Assembly (NCBI GenBank): GCA_032718565.1
Contig: JAVGVS010000186.1
Span: forward strand, 780,001-844,000
Source of the DNA: Distichodus sexfasciatus
Lineage: Eukaryota; Chordata; Actinopteri; Characiformes; Distichodontidae
Direction of reading: 5' to 3'
Length of the DNA: 64,000 bases
Part shown: positions 35,296 to 47,240 of the stretch, piece after piece
How the letters are laid out: every line of letters starts with the position of its first letter
Position numbering within the stretch: position 1 is the first letter of the stretch
The notes under the pieces: generated by a model
Told to the model about the DNA's origin: nothing
Database searches by the model: none
What the model saw: only the letters and a program-made list of their open reading frames with translations
Position numbers and translations under genes: made by a program

Positions 35296-37329
35296 ACAAA
35301 CAAAGAACAGTAGAACAGCCATGAGGCTGTTTAATCTCCTTAACGACACCAGCTCTCACTCACAATCTTTGAGATGTTATTTTAATAATAAATCATTTAG
35401 CACATACAGCTAGCTGTTCTAATCGGCCCGTGTGTTTCCTGTACAATATACACTGACCGCAGTTAGTGACCTAGGATATGAACCGTGACTAAAACTCTCA
35501 ACCCTTCACTTCCAGCAGTGGTAAGACAGCACTCATGATGATTTATTAATATGCCTGTGTGAATGTTTTACAGACGTTTTACAGTGTTGCTGTTTGTTCT
35601 TCAGACATGGCAGTTGAACCCACATTACACTCTCCAGGTTGAATAATCTCGGCAGCGTTTGCCGCAGTTCCGCATGCTGTGTTTGCTGAGGTTTTCAGAA
35701 CCTGATGGTGCACATTTTTGCAAGCATGTCGAGACTTGCAGTAGGTGTAACGGCAACGCTGCTGAATCAAAGCTCGGCCCAAAACGGAACTGAGGCTTCC
35801 TCACACCAGCGTTACATCCCTCGACTGGAAGCAGACCTTCTAGGTTTTTCCTTTCCTTTCAATTAGATTTTAAAACTATAATTTAGTTGTTTTACGTGAA
35901 CTTAAAACCGTGCTTTAATCAAATTGAACTTTTATGAGTTCTCAGTTTTACAACGTAGGCTTTTAAGTCAGCTCACAGGACGGAAATGTTTAAAACTTTA
36001 AGATGTAATTTGTAAGAGGGAATGTGTTAATATGCTAACATCTGATTCAGCTTAAAAAATGCAGTTCAACGGCTGCCATAAAGTTTCAAATAAAATCAAA
36101 CTGGATATGCTAATTATTTCATAGTTATTATTTTTATTCAAATATAGACAGAACCCTTCTTTTAGATGTATAGACAAGAAGGTATATAAATATTGCAATG
36201 CTGCAGCAACATCTCTGGTCTTTACGCTCAACTCTGCTGCACACGTGAAACATGTTTAACTACTAAACTGTGTGTTTGCTTCACTTAGTGAGTGTGAGCT
36301 CACACGTGGGCCGTGGCTGTGTCACATTTGGTTGTAGTGCACCGTGTGTTGTGCTGCGTTCACAGTGACAAAATGTTCAAGGTGCGGAGCTTGTACCCTG
36401 GTTCAGCTGGAGACACAAAGCACTTGCACCTTTTAACGTCCCTTCATGTACTTTAGTTCTACACGCAGACAGAACGCCTCACACGTTTCAGTGTTGTTGA
36501 GTACGTGGTCGTTGTGTTCATCAGTAAACTCGCGGATGAGTGTGCCGCTGTCTCAGCACTTTCTCATGGACGAGTGCCGGTGCCGGGGTTCCTACTCTCA
36601 CGTCCTCTTTCTTGGGGCGCGCTGCTGTTTTTTTGGCTGAGTCTAACAGATTTTGCTTCCACATTTGTGTCCGACTTCTCCACACACCATTTCTCTGAGC
36701 AGGCCCAGCCTCTGTAGATGTTTTCTGGGGTTAACTTGCACCAGAGCGTGCTCATTAATGCTGCAGCTAGAAGCTGGGGAATACAGACTCAAATCAGTAT
36801 CACCATTAATTCAACATTTTCCTCAGTTACGATTAGTGAATGATATTTCACTTTGGGTTTTATGTTGCTTACTGACGAGGTTTGTGCTGTAAATATGTTG
36901 AACTATTAAAACTGGGATTTTTAAAAACATCGTTGTGATGTTCAAATCACTACTTCAGCAAACACTGGGGAAAGTATTTCTAACACTCTGTTCACAATCC
37001 AAACGATCTTTACAGGGAATATTATGTGGATTAGAGGTTGTGAATATTAGTTGTGATTAATTGCCTGGTCCTAGCTGAGAGTCAGTTAAATAAGTGATTA
37101 ATAGTGGGATTTGCGTCTTTTTGATGATGAGGATGATGAGGATGATGATGGATAATGAGTGTTTCTCTGCATGAGGCAGCCGGATGAGTGACTCTGCTCT
37201 TCTGCTTGTTAAGTCACTTAATGAGCTAAATAAACGTGATTTAATGTCCATTTCACATTTCCCATGAGGGAGCGGAGAGGACCAACGCTCACAGAGTAGA
37301 CACCTTGATTTATGCTGTATTACTGTTAT

Positions 37330-37450
37330 TTAGTGAGTGATTATTTGTGATTGTGAACACAGCACAGCACACAGTGCACCACAACCACATGTGACCTGTG
37401 CATTTGACCCGTCCGTGAAGGAGCAGTGGGCAGCAGGCATGGGCAGCCTT
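37330..37450. mobile_element. fragment of the GAGCAGTGGGCAGC SINE-like repeat
   Basis: Shares GTGAGTGATTATTTGTGATTG, CAGCACACAGTGCACCACAA and GAAGGAGCAGTGGGCAGC with the copies near 21.3 and 29.0 kb, then breaks off. Confidence 0.7.
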
Positions 37451-38910
37451 TATCAAGATAGGACTGCAGCTTTATGAGACTGGAAATTAGATGATTACAG
37501 GCATGAAATATGAGCTGATATGAGCTTCTCCGTGAGGCTCTAATCTCTCTTAGCCTTTAGTTTTGTCCCACAAACACATCGCCTACGGTCAACATTTACG
37601 TCAGAGTCCAGGGTTCACAGCTGTAACTCATCAGTCAGGACAAACAGCGACACGTTAAAAAAGCGCTTTAATAATACGAGTGATATCACGCTGATGTTGG
37701 CTTTAATCAGTCTCAACCCACGGAGCTGGTCTTTTACAATATGATTTTTGATTTGCTTTATCCCTCGATTGGAGCCGTGTTTACTGGAAAGCAGCAGTAA
37801 CCAGGTGATGTTGTGTCTACTCTCCTTTCTGATAAAGGGTTTAATGTGTCTTTATGATTACATTGTGGTTGCTGCTTCACCGTGATGTACAAGTGATGAT
37901 GTGTCAGCTCATACACACAGATGTGAAGGTTTCACTGACTTTTTATAATTGTAGAAGTTTATTAAAACATCGGTGTTGTTGCTGCTGGTGTGAAGCTGAT
38001 TTACGTCATTTGGAGTTGTACATTAATTTAGTGTGTCTCTTCACTTTTAACATTAGTTAATAACAACGTTCTGTTTAGTCTTTTTTGTAACTGTGTTTTA
38101 TTGGAAGTTTCTTTGTATTTACAGAGTATCTTACAGTACGTACAAGCATGTCCAGTTTTATATGTATTGTTTATTGAGGATTTAATCATTGTTTGGCAGA
38201 TTGTGCGTAATTTCTTCATGTGTGAGTGCTTTATATGAGACAGTATTAACTTGATAATGAGAGACGTGATCTGTGGTGTTTGAGTTCTCACTGAGTCAGT
38301 CAAATCAATCAGCACGTCACGCTCTGCTGGAAGTCCAAGCACATTCAGATAATATAATGAAGATAAAACATTGAACGAAGATTTGGGTCAATAAATCTAA
38401 AAGTACGATGCGAGTAGATATGATAGAATCAAAATGGTATTATTACTAGTTATGTGATAAATCACAGCAAGCACACAGCACGTCATGTTAACCTGCTGCT
38501 TCATTTATTTCAACTTTAAACAATCATTTATGCCATTTCCACTAATGTTGATGACTTTCCAGTGTGAAGTGAGAATGTCAGATTAACTTTAATTTGATTT
38601 AACTTAAAACTTAAGAGTGACTGTGTTGCTGCGCCGCACACAACCGTTATGTAGTCAAATGTGCAATATATTTCTTATTTTATAATAAACACACATTAAG
38701 GATAAATCTGATATAACGTTGATGTAGGATGTAAAGAATACAAAGAGAGCAACACGAAGCTAAATCTAGACTTAAAATATCGTAGTTTGATTTTACATAC
38801 AACTTCAGTTCAGCAAATGGATGTAGTTTTCAACCAGACTGAAGCAGATTTGTACAGTGCAGAGTCGGTAGAGTGTGTGAAGTTTCAAGTGTTCTCTCTG
38901 TGTTTCAGAC

Positions 38911-41900
38911 ATGGCAGCTGGACTGCTGAGCGCCGTGTTGCTGATGTGGTCAGCTGCAGCGGGAGCGCTGACCCAAAACCAGGCCAGGGGTTTAGGTGAG
39001 ACGCAGTGACGGTCTGTACCGGCACAAACGCACCGCACTTAACAATCCATCACGTCCCCATGTCCATCTGCTCCGCAGCCGTGAGCACATGAAACTTCCC
39101 CGTGAGCGTGCAGTGCTTCCTCGTGCTTTCCGTGAGCTCGCGTTACTTACTCACGAACACTAGTTACCTTCTTGTGAGCGTCCTTTACTTTGACCTGATA
39201 TTGCTTTTCTTCTCCTCTGTCCCGTGAGGGGCTCCGTAGTTTTATTTGTTGAAAGTGTGCGGTGGAATCTCAGCGTGCCTCGGTGCTGATTTGCTGTGTG
39301 TATGCGTGTGTGTGTTACAGGGAGTTGCAAAGACTACCGCAAGGAGTTTGAGCGCGTGTTCGTCATGCCCCGTGAGGTGGCGCTGCTGAACTGCACCCTG
39401 GTGAACCAGGATCTGTTTGACTTCCGGAATATTTCATACAACATCACGTGGTACAACCAGAGTTCGGGGCTGGAGCTGGGGGCCAACGGTAGCGGCAGCG
39501 GCGGCAGGGTGATGACGGAGGGCACGAGGCTGTGGTTTCTCAGCAGCAGCCCGGATCAGCAGGGCAGCTACCTGTGTGTGGTCAGGTGAGGCAGACGGAG
39601 TGGTCCGGGTGGGGCTTCAGTGCACTTTTCACATCACCGTCGCTGTGATGCACATGCTGCTATACGGACTATTTCCTCCTCAAATGACTGTTGATACAAC
39701 ACTGCTATAATCATTTTTGCACTGCCGCCACTTATTTGCACAAACATTGAACAGTGAATGTATAAATCGACTGGATATAGAATTCTTTTCATACTATAAC
39801 TGTTTCTAACCTCCTGCACATCCAGTGTAATAGTGTAAAAGTCAATTTCCACTTTTGTAGGTAATACTGCATCCAAACTGTCTCTCTATCTACCTCTATT
39901 TCTAGTTCTAGTTTAAAGTTATATTTAATATTCCATGTCTAGTTTAAAATGTATATTTTGTATTTATTTATTATTGTTTATTCCATGTGCCTTATTTGTT
40001 CTTTGTTCCCTATTTCCTACTGCACTGTTAAAACTGGAGCCACGTCGTCTCGTCTCGCTGTGTATCTGTACAGTGTATAACAGAGATGACAATAAAGTTT
40101 ACTTTGACTTTGACTTTGACTTTGAAGACTCACAGGCACTGGAACTCACAGACACTTTTCTAAAATTGTTCATATAGGAACGTCCAGACGTGTTTTTGGC
40201 TTTTGATTGTAATGAGAAACATGAATAAATGATAAATAAAAAGTCCATCAAATCTCTTCATTTAAAACGAACTTGATCTTTTGGAATGATGGGAAGATGT
40301 CATTTGCTTTATACAGGACGGCCGAGGCGTGCTTCAAGCAGGAGAGGGTGGTGCAGGTGGACTGCAGCCAACCGCACAAGCCAGTGCAGCAACTGCAGCT
40401 GTCCACGTCAGGCGTGCTGGCTTGTCCACTCAGCGACTACAGCAGCGCAGTAGAACACTTTTCCATCCAGTGGTACAAGGTTAGACACACGTCACCTGCG
40501 TAAAGCATCACTTTGAAGGAGAAGAATCTGATTTGGGGTGCAGGTGGTGTAGTGGTTAGAACACTCACCCCCAAACAAAGAGGTTGTGGGTTCAAATCCT
40601 ACCTCAGCTGTATTAGCACTGTGTCCCTGAACAGGAGCCTTAACCCCAAGTTGCTCCAGGGAGACTGTCCCGGCCCTGTAGCGGTAGTGCCGAAGGTAGG
40701 ATCTAGACCCACGACCTCTTGGCCCAGAAATGATTGCCCCAACCCCGAGACCAACACCAACGCCAACACAGTTCATTGCTAATCACAACTTTATTCTCAA
40801 CTGATCGATCAGATGTGAAGTTAGAAGGATTTTGTCCCACTAATCTGCAGCAGTGATGATCTCCTCGTCCTCAGGGCTGTGAGCTACTGCAGGACAGCTG
40901 GAGGATGCAGCAGGACCAACTGCAGCTTCATGTCTTCGACGTGTTCCCTGAAGATGCTGGCTTCTACACCTGCAGAATGAACTTCACCTTTAACGGAGAG
41001 CAGGGACATGTGTCCAAGACCATCGAGGCTGCAGTTGAGGGTGAATGCAGCGCACGACGCGGTTACAAAAGTCATTTATCAAGTCCGTTACTGGCAACAA
41101 AAGACGATCAAAAAGTTGTTGTAAATGAGTAAATTGGAACATAAACTTATCGAGCACAGAAAGCATCAGAAGTATGAGAAGTATAGTCAAAGCAGCAAAT
41201 AAAATCTAATAAAAGAAACTTCAGTAATGTTTGTGATTTGTCCTTTTCACAGAGAAGTTTTCACGACGTCCGGACATGATCGAACCGGCGCAGGAGTTCG
41301 TTAAGGCAGCTTTGGGTATGACATCATTAATGAAAAATACATTGCTGTTCATACTGCCATTGATAACGTGCGCCACAATTCAGATCTTGTGTGTGTGTAT
41401 GGACAGGTTCTGAGCTGAGGAAAAGGTGTCGAGTTTTCGTACGAGGTGCCGAGATTCCCATGGTGCTGGTGACTTGGGTGTTTCAAGAAGATTATGTCTC
41501 CGACAACACATCACATCGCATCCACCAAGGAGAGGTCCTGTACGTACAGTGTGTGTGAGTGTGTGTGTGTGTTCAACCTTCTTTTAGTAGACTCTTCTTA
41601 CTTACTCTAGATGACTAGTTAGTGTTATTTGGAAGTAATTGGTCTCATAACCATATGACTGTGTTACACGACTCCTGCATTACTGTTGAGTTACTTTCAC
41701 CAAAATACCTGCAGAAGTAGCACGTTGTAAAATGGTAAAGTGTAGTTTACTGCAGTTGGTTCTACGTCCAGTGGAGGATGATGTGCTGCAGCATCATGAC
41801 TGTAGACATACACTCTGTAGGAAACAGCTCTTTTACTCACATTTTACTCTTGTGCTGCAGCTCTCGCAATGTTGGTGATTTAAAAAATAATAAAAATAAA

Positions 41901-43553
41901 GCACTAAATTTTGTGTTAAAAGTGAGTTGTAACACATTTTGCTGAAATTGGTAACAAGTATAATATTATTGAATATGTATTATAATTATCATTAATACCT
42001 ACATTACTGCATCACAGCACAGCCTGGTACACGTGTGTAATTGCATAACTTTTGTAATGTTGTAGTTTTACATATAACCAGAGTAACTAAAACAGTAACC
42101 ATGTTAGTCCGATCTGCGATCCATGCCCGGTCTGCGTGCAGAATGGGATGAAAGCACATCTGTAAACTCCTGAAAACACATTTATTGAGCATAATAATAG
42201 AGAGTAAAGTCACACACTTGTTCCTCACACGTTGTACACACACACACACTGCTCATGAAGAAATCCCGCGGTAGGAAGTTTCCTCACCGTCAACACTGAG
42301 AACTGCAATCTGGACACGCAAAAAGAGGAAGCGCGGCTTAAGCAACAACTGTTCACGAGGAGCAGGAACCAGGGGAATGCAACTGGGGACAGTAGAATCT
42401 CAAAAAGTGTCAAATCAGTAAAATTTGTCATCCCGAGAATGCACATGATGCAGTGAGAGGAGACGAGCTGGCTCGAGCTTTAACGTGATGCTAGACTGTA
42501 GTAAGGGTAATATAGGTGAAGTCTTACGGTAAATGTGCAGTTCTGACGGCGGAATGCTCTGTATTTTTACGGTTACTATAGTTTATTTGATAGTTACAGT
42601 ACAATACTGTCATTACAAAACACAACATGTTGCTGCAAACGTATTTGGTATTGACAGTTATGTTGTCAGTTCTGGACAGTGTTGTGCTGTATGGTCTACT
42701 ACGCTTATTTTTTACGTAGTTAAATGAAGAACAATGACATTAATATCTTATGCTCATATTATTGCAGTTTAAAATGCAGCATTTATTTCATTTTGGTAGA
42801 TTTAGATCTCCCTATCTTCCAGCCTGTTGTTCTGTGACTGGCAGAGATGTTCAAGTCATTTTTGCCCAAGTCTGCTGTATGTTCAGAGCTGAAAGCATAT
42901 GCTGTACAGTATCAAAATGGATCAGAGTATGGTCTAAAATAGAAGTTTTGTCTGTAATAAATGGGAAGATTGAACTATGCTACACTAACAAGTCTCAGAC
43001 TCAAATCCCCATCCATATATAAAAAAGGAAAAAATTAAATAGAGAGGGTTAGGGTTAGGGTTAGGATTCCCGCTTTACTCTAGGATGCTTTAGGAATACG
43101 GCATGTTACTGTATTTGCAGAGAAATGACTTTAAAAAAAATTACTGTAGTCATTAAAAGAACTGTATTTTACTATTATGACCAAGCAGTAACAGACTGTA
43201 GTTAAATAACATTTACCGCAGTGGGTTAAAGTGTGTAATATGATGAACAGAGGTCTTATCCGCGCCAACATATCCGACACATGCCGTGTGAACGCTGTGC
43301 AGACAGAACAATGCGTGGAAGTAGTTTCCGACTGCGAGCACAGACTTCAGACGAGTGAAAGGATTTCCTGATGGTTTTTTTTGGTTTATGTGTTGTGGTG
43401 CGTTGCTATTGCTGCTACTGTGTTGCTGGGAAGATAAAGGTCGAGACAGTTTCATCCTGATGCAGTACCACACTTTACTGGACAATGATTCAACGTCTGT
43501 AGATAGCACAAAGTCAGCCACGATTCAATTCCCATTCGTTTGTTATATTTTGT

Positions 43554-43585
<32 letters not shown>

Positions 43586-46500
43586 TATACTCTGATACTG
43601 TGCAACAGTTTTAGGCAGGTGTGAAAAAATGCTGTAAACAAAGAATGCTTTCAGAAATATAAATAATGATTGTTGATTTTTTTAAAATCATTTTACAAAA
43701 TGCAAAGTGAGCGAACAAAAGAAAAATCTAAATCAAATCAATATTTGTTGTTACTACTTTGCTAAACCAGCATCAATTCTTATGAGTTCACTTGCACAAA
43801 AGTCAGGGATTTTGTAGGATTATAGTCATTATATTATTTTTGTAGGATTATAAGTCATTATTATTTTGTAGGATTATAGTCATTATATTATTTTGTAGGA
43901 TTATAGTCATTAGTCATTATATTATTTTGTAGGATTATAGGATTATAGATCTGTGGTTAGTTCTCCAAGATGTTTGGAACAACCTACCAGCCGAGTTCCT
44001 TCAAAAACTGTGTGCAAGTGAACCTGATTGAGTTTGCTGATTAGAGGAGACACATGACGACACCGTGCACGTGTGGAACATATTCTTATAACCACATCAT
44101 TGTAAAATAATACAGTATATGTGTCGTTTGTAACTTCCAGCTTAGATTAAGATCATTTACTCCATAAGATAATAAGAGAATAGATCAGATCATTTACTGC
44201 AGTAATGTTTGGAATAAACATGGTAAAGTTATAAAAGAATATGAACTTGTAGATTTTACACAGACACACAGCCGCAAAGTGTAAACCCAGTGATGTGGTC
44301 TCTTACTTTTTTCCGGAGCTGTATATGCTTCCTATCTACTTTATACGTATATTACAGTATTGTTCATTACTTTATAGCAGTTTTTCTTGTGCTTTTATAG
44401 TTTGTTAAACTTCACATGGACGCTGTGTCTTTTGACGGCTGAATGGCTGTATTGAATCCTCCTCGTCTGTAGGGAGTACCGTGTGGATGAGGGCTACTGG
44501 CTGGAGCGAGAGCTGCTGGTGTCGCCGGTGTGGGAGAAGGATTATGATCTCAACTTCAGCTGTATGGCCTTCAGCCCTCGCGGAGCTCCGTCCGGCTACT
44601 TCATCCTGCAGCCGGCAGGTCGGCGAACAACGCACATTCCTCCTGTTCCACACTACACCTCCTCACTTCACACTCACACCGAGCTTTACACATTCAACGA
44701 GTACAACCAGATCAGTTATAGAAAACATTAACCAATATAACAGTCCATGCTTAGAGAGCAGAAGAGAAATCAGTATTGCACTTGCATAACATCTATAGAA
44801 AACATTGCGATATAAAAACTAAATGATTTAAAATACAAAAACAAAGCACATTTTACACTCATTGTAAATGCACTTTTTTATTGTAACGTTTCCTCTTAAC
44901 GCTCTTACGCATTGCATGAGGTGCTTTAGGGGGAAGAACGACCATAATGACATCAAAAAACCAAATGTGGAAAAGACAGCCTACTTTCTTCCGAACGCCT
45001 AATGATGTTATAAAATGATTATTGAACTGATGTATTGATGTCGATTGATTGTTACATCCCTAGTTTACAGTAATTTGTTCTTATCTGAATGTACAGATGC
45101 GGATCTGCTGCTGCCCGTGGTTCTGGTGCTGTTTCTGGTGGCTCTGCTGGTCATTTTGGGCATGTCTCTGTACCGAGCGTTTAAGGTGGAGCTGGCGCTG
45201 GCGTTCAGAACCTTCTTCCCCATCTTCTATGAAAGCACAGGTGAGCTAGGGTCGGACAAAATGAATCAAAACCAACATTCAGAAGCTAATCAATGTAATT
45301 TCAGTTATTTCAGTTATTTTTGAAAATCCTGTTACCACTTTGGACAAAGAGTGTGTTGATGTAGTGTCCCCTTAAAAAGATGACAGTGTGTATGTTGTTA
45401 GGTGTGTTGTCAAAGGGGCGGTTGGCTGTTAAATAATTGTTCATTAATTGTAATCGAGGTTAGAGTTAATCGTGATGTAGATTAGAGGTCGTATCGCTCA
45501 GCCCTAAGGGAGCCTTTTCCCCTGTAAGACCCAGACGGAGTGTTTCATAGAGCAGCATGAAAATATGCTGATGTGTGAACTTTCCTGCTGTAAGAGCACT
45601 TTAGTGTGTGCTGTAGAGTAATAGTCATCAGCACAGACACGGGACAGTGTTACATGTATAAACTCCAGTTCGCCTCCTGAAGAGTTATTTCTTGTGAAAA
45701 TGGGGTGGAATGTGTGTAAGTGAGAGTAAAACCACCTAGTGTATGTTCATCTAACACACTCTGGTGTTTTATCCACACACACAGCACCTAATCACACTTG
45801 TTCTTCCACTTCTCATCTTCTTATAGATGCTGTGTGTGCTTGTGTCAAAAGTATCAGTAAAAAGCTTACACTGAGTCATTACATCAGTCATCTCTTAACA
45901 CTTTAAACTAAAAGCACACATGTACTGTAACTGCGGAGAGTGTGAGTCTGGTGTTTTTGTGAATTTTGCTTGAGGTTTGTGACTCTGTTTTCGGCAGATT
46001 TCGACGGAAAGCTGTATGACGCGTACGTCGTTTATCCGCGCGTCAGCGGTGACTCTGCGAGCGACACGGTGGAGGTTTTCGCTGTGAAAACTCTGCCTCA
46101 GGTCCTGGAGGGAGAACACGGATACAGACTCTTCATCATGGGCAGGGACGGTTTACCTGGACAAGGTAAAAACACAGACACCAGCTGTTATTCAAAACAG
46201 TATCTTCGTACATAAAAATGTAGCCCAACGTGTTGAAAAGTTATGACATTGATTGAAAACATTAAAATAAAAGCTGAATAAGAAATGCAGAATGAAATTA
46301 GGAAAAGAGACGAGCATCGGGAGTATAAGCAATTGGTCTTAACAAATGTAAGAATAAAAAAGTAGACATATAAATAAAATTATATATATAAAATGTAAAT
46401 TTTAACACCACAAACTGATTACAAACTAGGAACAAATGAAAAACTAAATATTAAAAATGGCGTTAAAGGGTAAGAACTAGGATCACAGTAAAATAAAATA

Positions 46501-47240
46501 ATAAATAGTTAAAGCCGGGGTAAACAAAAAGGGTTTTTTAACATTTTTAAAACAGTAATTCGGCTTCCCTGATCGCTGCCGGTTGATGCTTTATATACTC
46601 ACAAACATCACACACCTCACTGGTGTTTAAGCCACGTTTTACATCGTGGCTTCTAGAGAGACACTAAGCAAATTCTTTGTACATTTGGTGACCAACTTGG
46701 CAAATAATGCAGATTTTATGTGATGCTCAGCACATGCAAAACTGAAACACAGCCCAAGAATTAACAATCTTATTAAACGTGCATTTTAATCATGTGTATG
46801 TCGTCGGCCCTGCAGCGGTGGTGGACGCGGCGGAGGAGACGATGAGCCGCTGCAGGCGTCTGCTGCTGCTCTACACTGCGGCGGCGCTGCGGGGGCCGGA
46901 CTGGACGTCGTGGGTGGAGCAGCAGAGTGGCCTGCATCGCGCCCTGGTGGAGGGCTCAATCCGAATAGTGCTGCTGGAGATGGAGCAGCTGGGTAAGGAC
47001 TCTGCCCTCCCCGAATCGCTCCAGCTCATACGCGACCGCCAGGGGGCACTTCGGGCCTGGGAGAGGAGGAGGAGGTGGTGGAGGAGAGGAGGAGGAGGAG
47101 GAACGGAGAGAGATGAGGAGGAGAAAAGCTTCACCTCGCTTCACCTGACAGCACGATTCTGGAGGGAACTACGCTACCACATGCCCATCCGGGGCAAAGC
47201 TAAACCTCACGCCAGGGGCAAGGTGCTGCTCAACCTGTGA
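38911..47240 (+). CDS. il1r1: interleukin-1 receptor type 1-like, 10 coding exons
   Basis: IL-1R1 binds IL-1 at the cell surface and, with the accessory chain, recruits MyD88 through its TIR domain. Exons: 38911-38995, 39321-39585, 40317-40479, 40875-41040, 41253-41315, 41407-41539, 44473-44618, 45097-45240, 45998-46165, 46816-47240. They sum to 1758 nt (585 aa plus stop; human 569), with phases 1,2,0,1,1,2,1,1,1 as in mammalian IL1R genes. A signal peptide (1-20) is followed by three Ig domains with N-glycosylation sites, a membrane helix at about 344-366, and the TIR domain from 389: box 1 KLYDAYV, box 2 GYRLFIMGRDGLPG (430-443), box 3 FW (559-560), then RYHMP. VLLEMEQLGKDSALPESLQ strongly resembles IL1R1. 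An Arg/Gly/Glu-rich insertion (about 527-557) precedes box 3. The cytoplasmic domain shows it is not the decoy receptor. Orthology to IL1R1 rather than another IL1R clade member is likely, not certain. Confidence 0.87.
39640..40125 (+). mobile_element. LINE 3' end with (TTGACTT)n tail
   Basis: AT-rich non-coding 3' region ending CTGGAGCCACGTCGTCTCG, then GATGACAATAAAGTTTACTTTGACTTTGACTT. The same tail appears inverted at 35178. The coding part is missing (5' truncation). It sits in the intron between the exons encoding Ig domain 1 and Ig domain 2 of the receptor. Confidence 0.75.
40535..40770. mobile_element. two tRNA-derived SINE heads in inverted orientation
   Basis: The left half reads forward (GTGGTGTAGTGGTTAGAAC, then GGTTGTGGGTTCAAATCC, then the CAGGGAGACTGTCCC body). 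The right half carries the inverse of the head (GGTAGGATCTAGACCCACGA, then CCTCTTGG). Together they form an imperfect inverted pair in the receptor intron after 40479. Confidence 0.65.
43550..43592 (+). repeat. (AT)n microsatellite
   Basis: About 20 AT units with two TAC interruptions. Confidence 0.85.
43809..43950 (+). repeat. short tandem repeat, TTTTGTAGGATTATAGTCATTATATTA unit
   Basis: Five units of about 24-33 bp with small indels. It lies in receptor intron 6. Confidence 0.85.

Larger units (their letters stand above)
33043..38908. other. probable 5' intron of the IL-1 receptor gene; no exon recognised
   Basis: AT-rich sequence without a recognisable coding exon on either strand. It holds an inverted copy of the dispersed repeat (about 33440-33620), GAT microsatellites (34858-34890, 37123-37152), an inverted LINE tail and a SINE fragment (listed). 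A further non-coding exon would not be detectable here. Confidence 0.5.
41540..44472. other. long receptor intron 6, repeat-rich
   Basis: Lies within the third Ig domain coding region (between its two exons). It contains AT-rich repeat fragments with TTTACGGT/ACAGTA phrases (42480-42720, 43085-43220), an AT microsatellite, and a short tandem array, but no extra exon that I can recognise. Confidence 0.6.
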
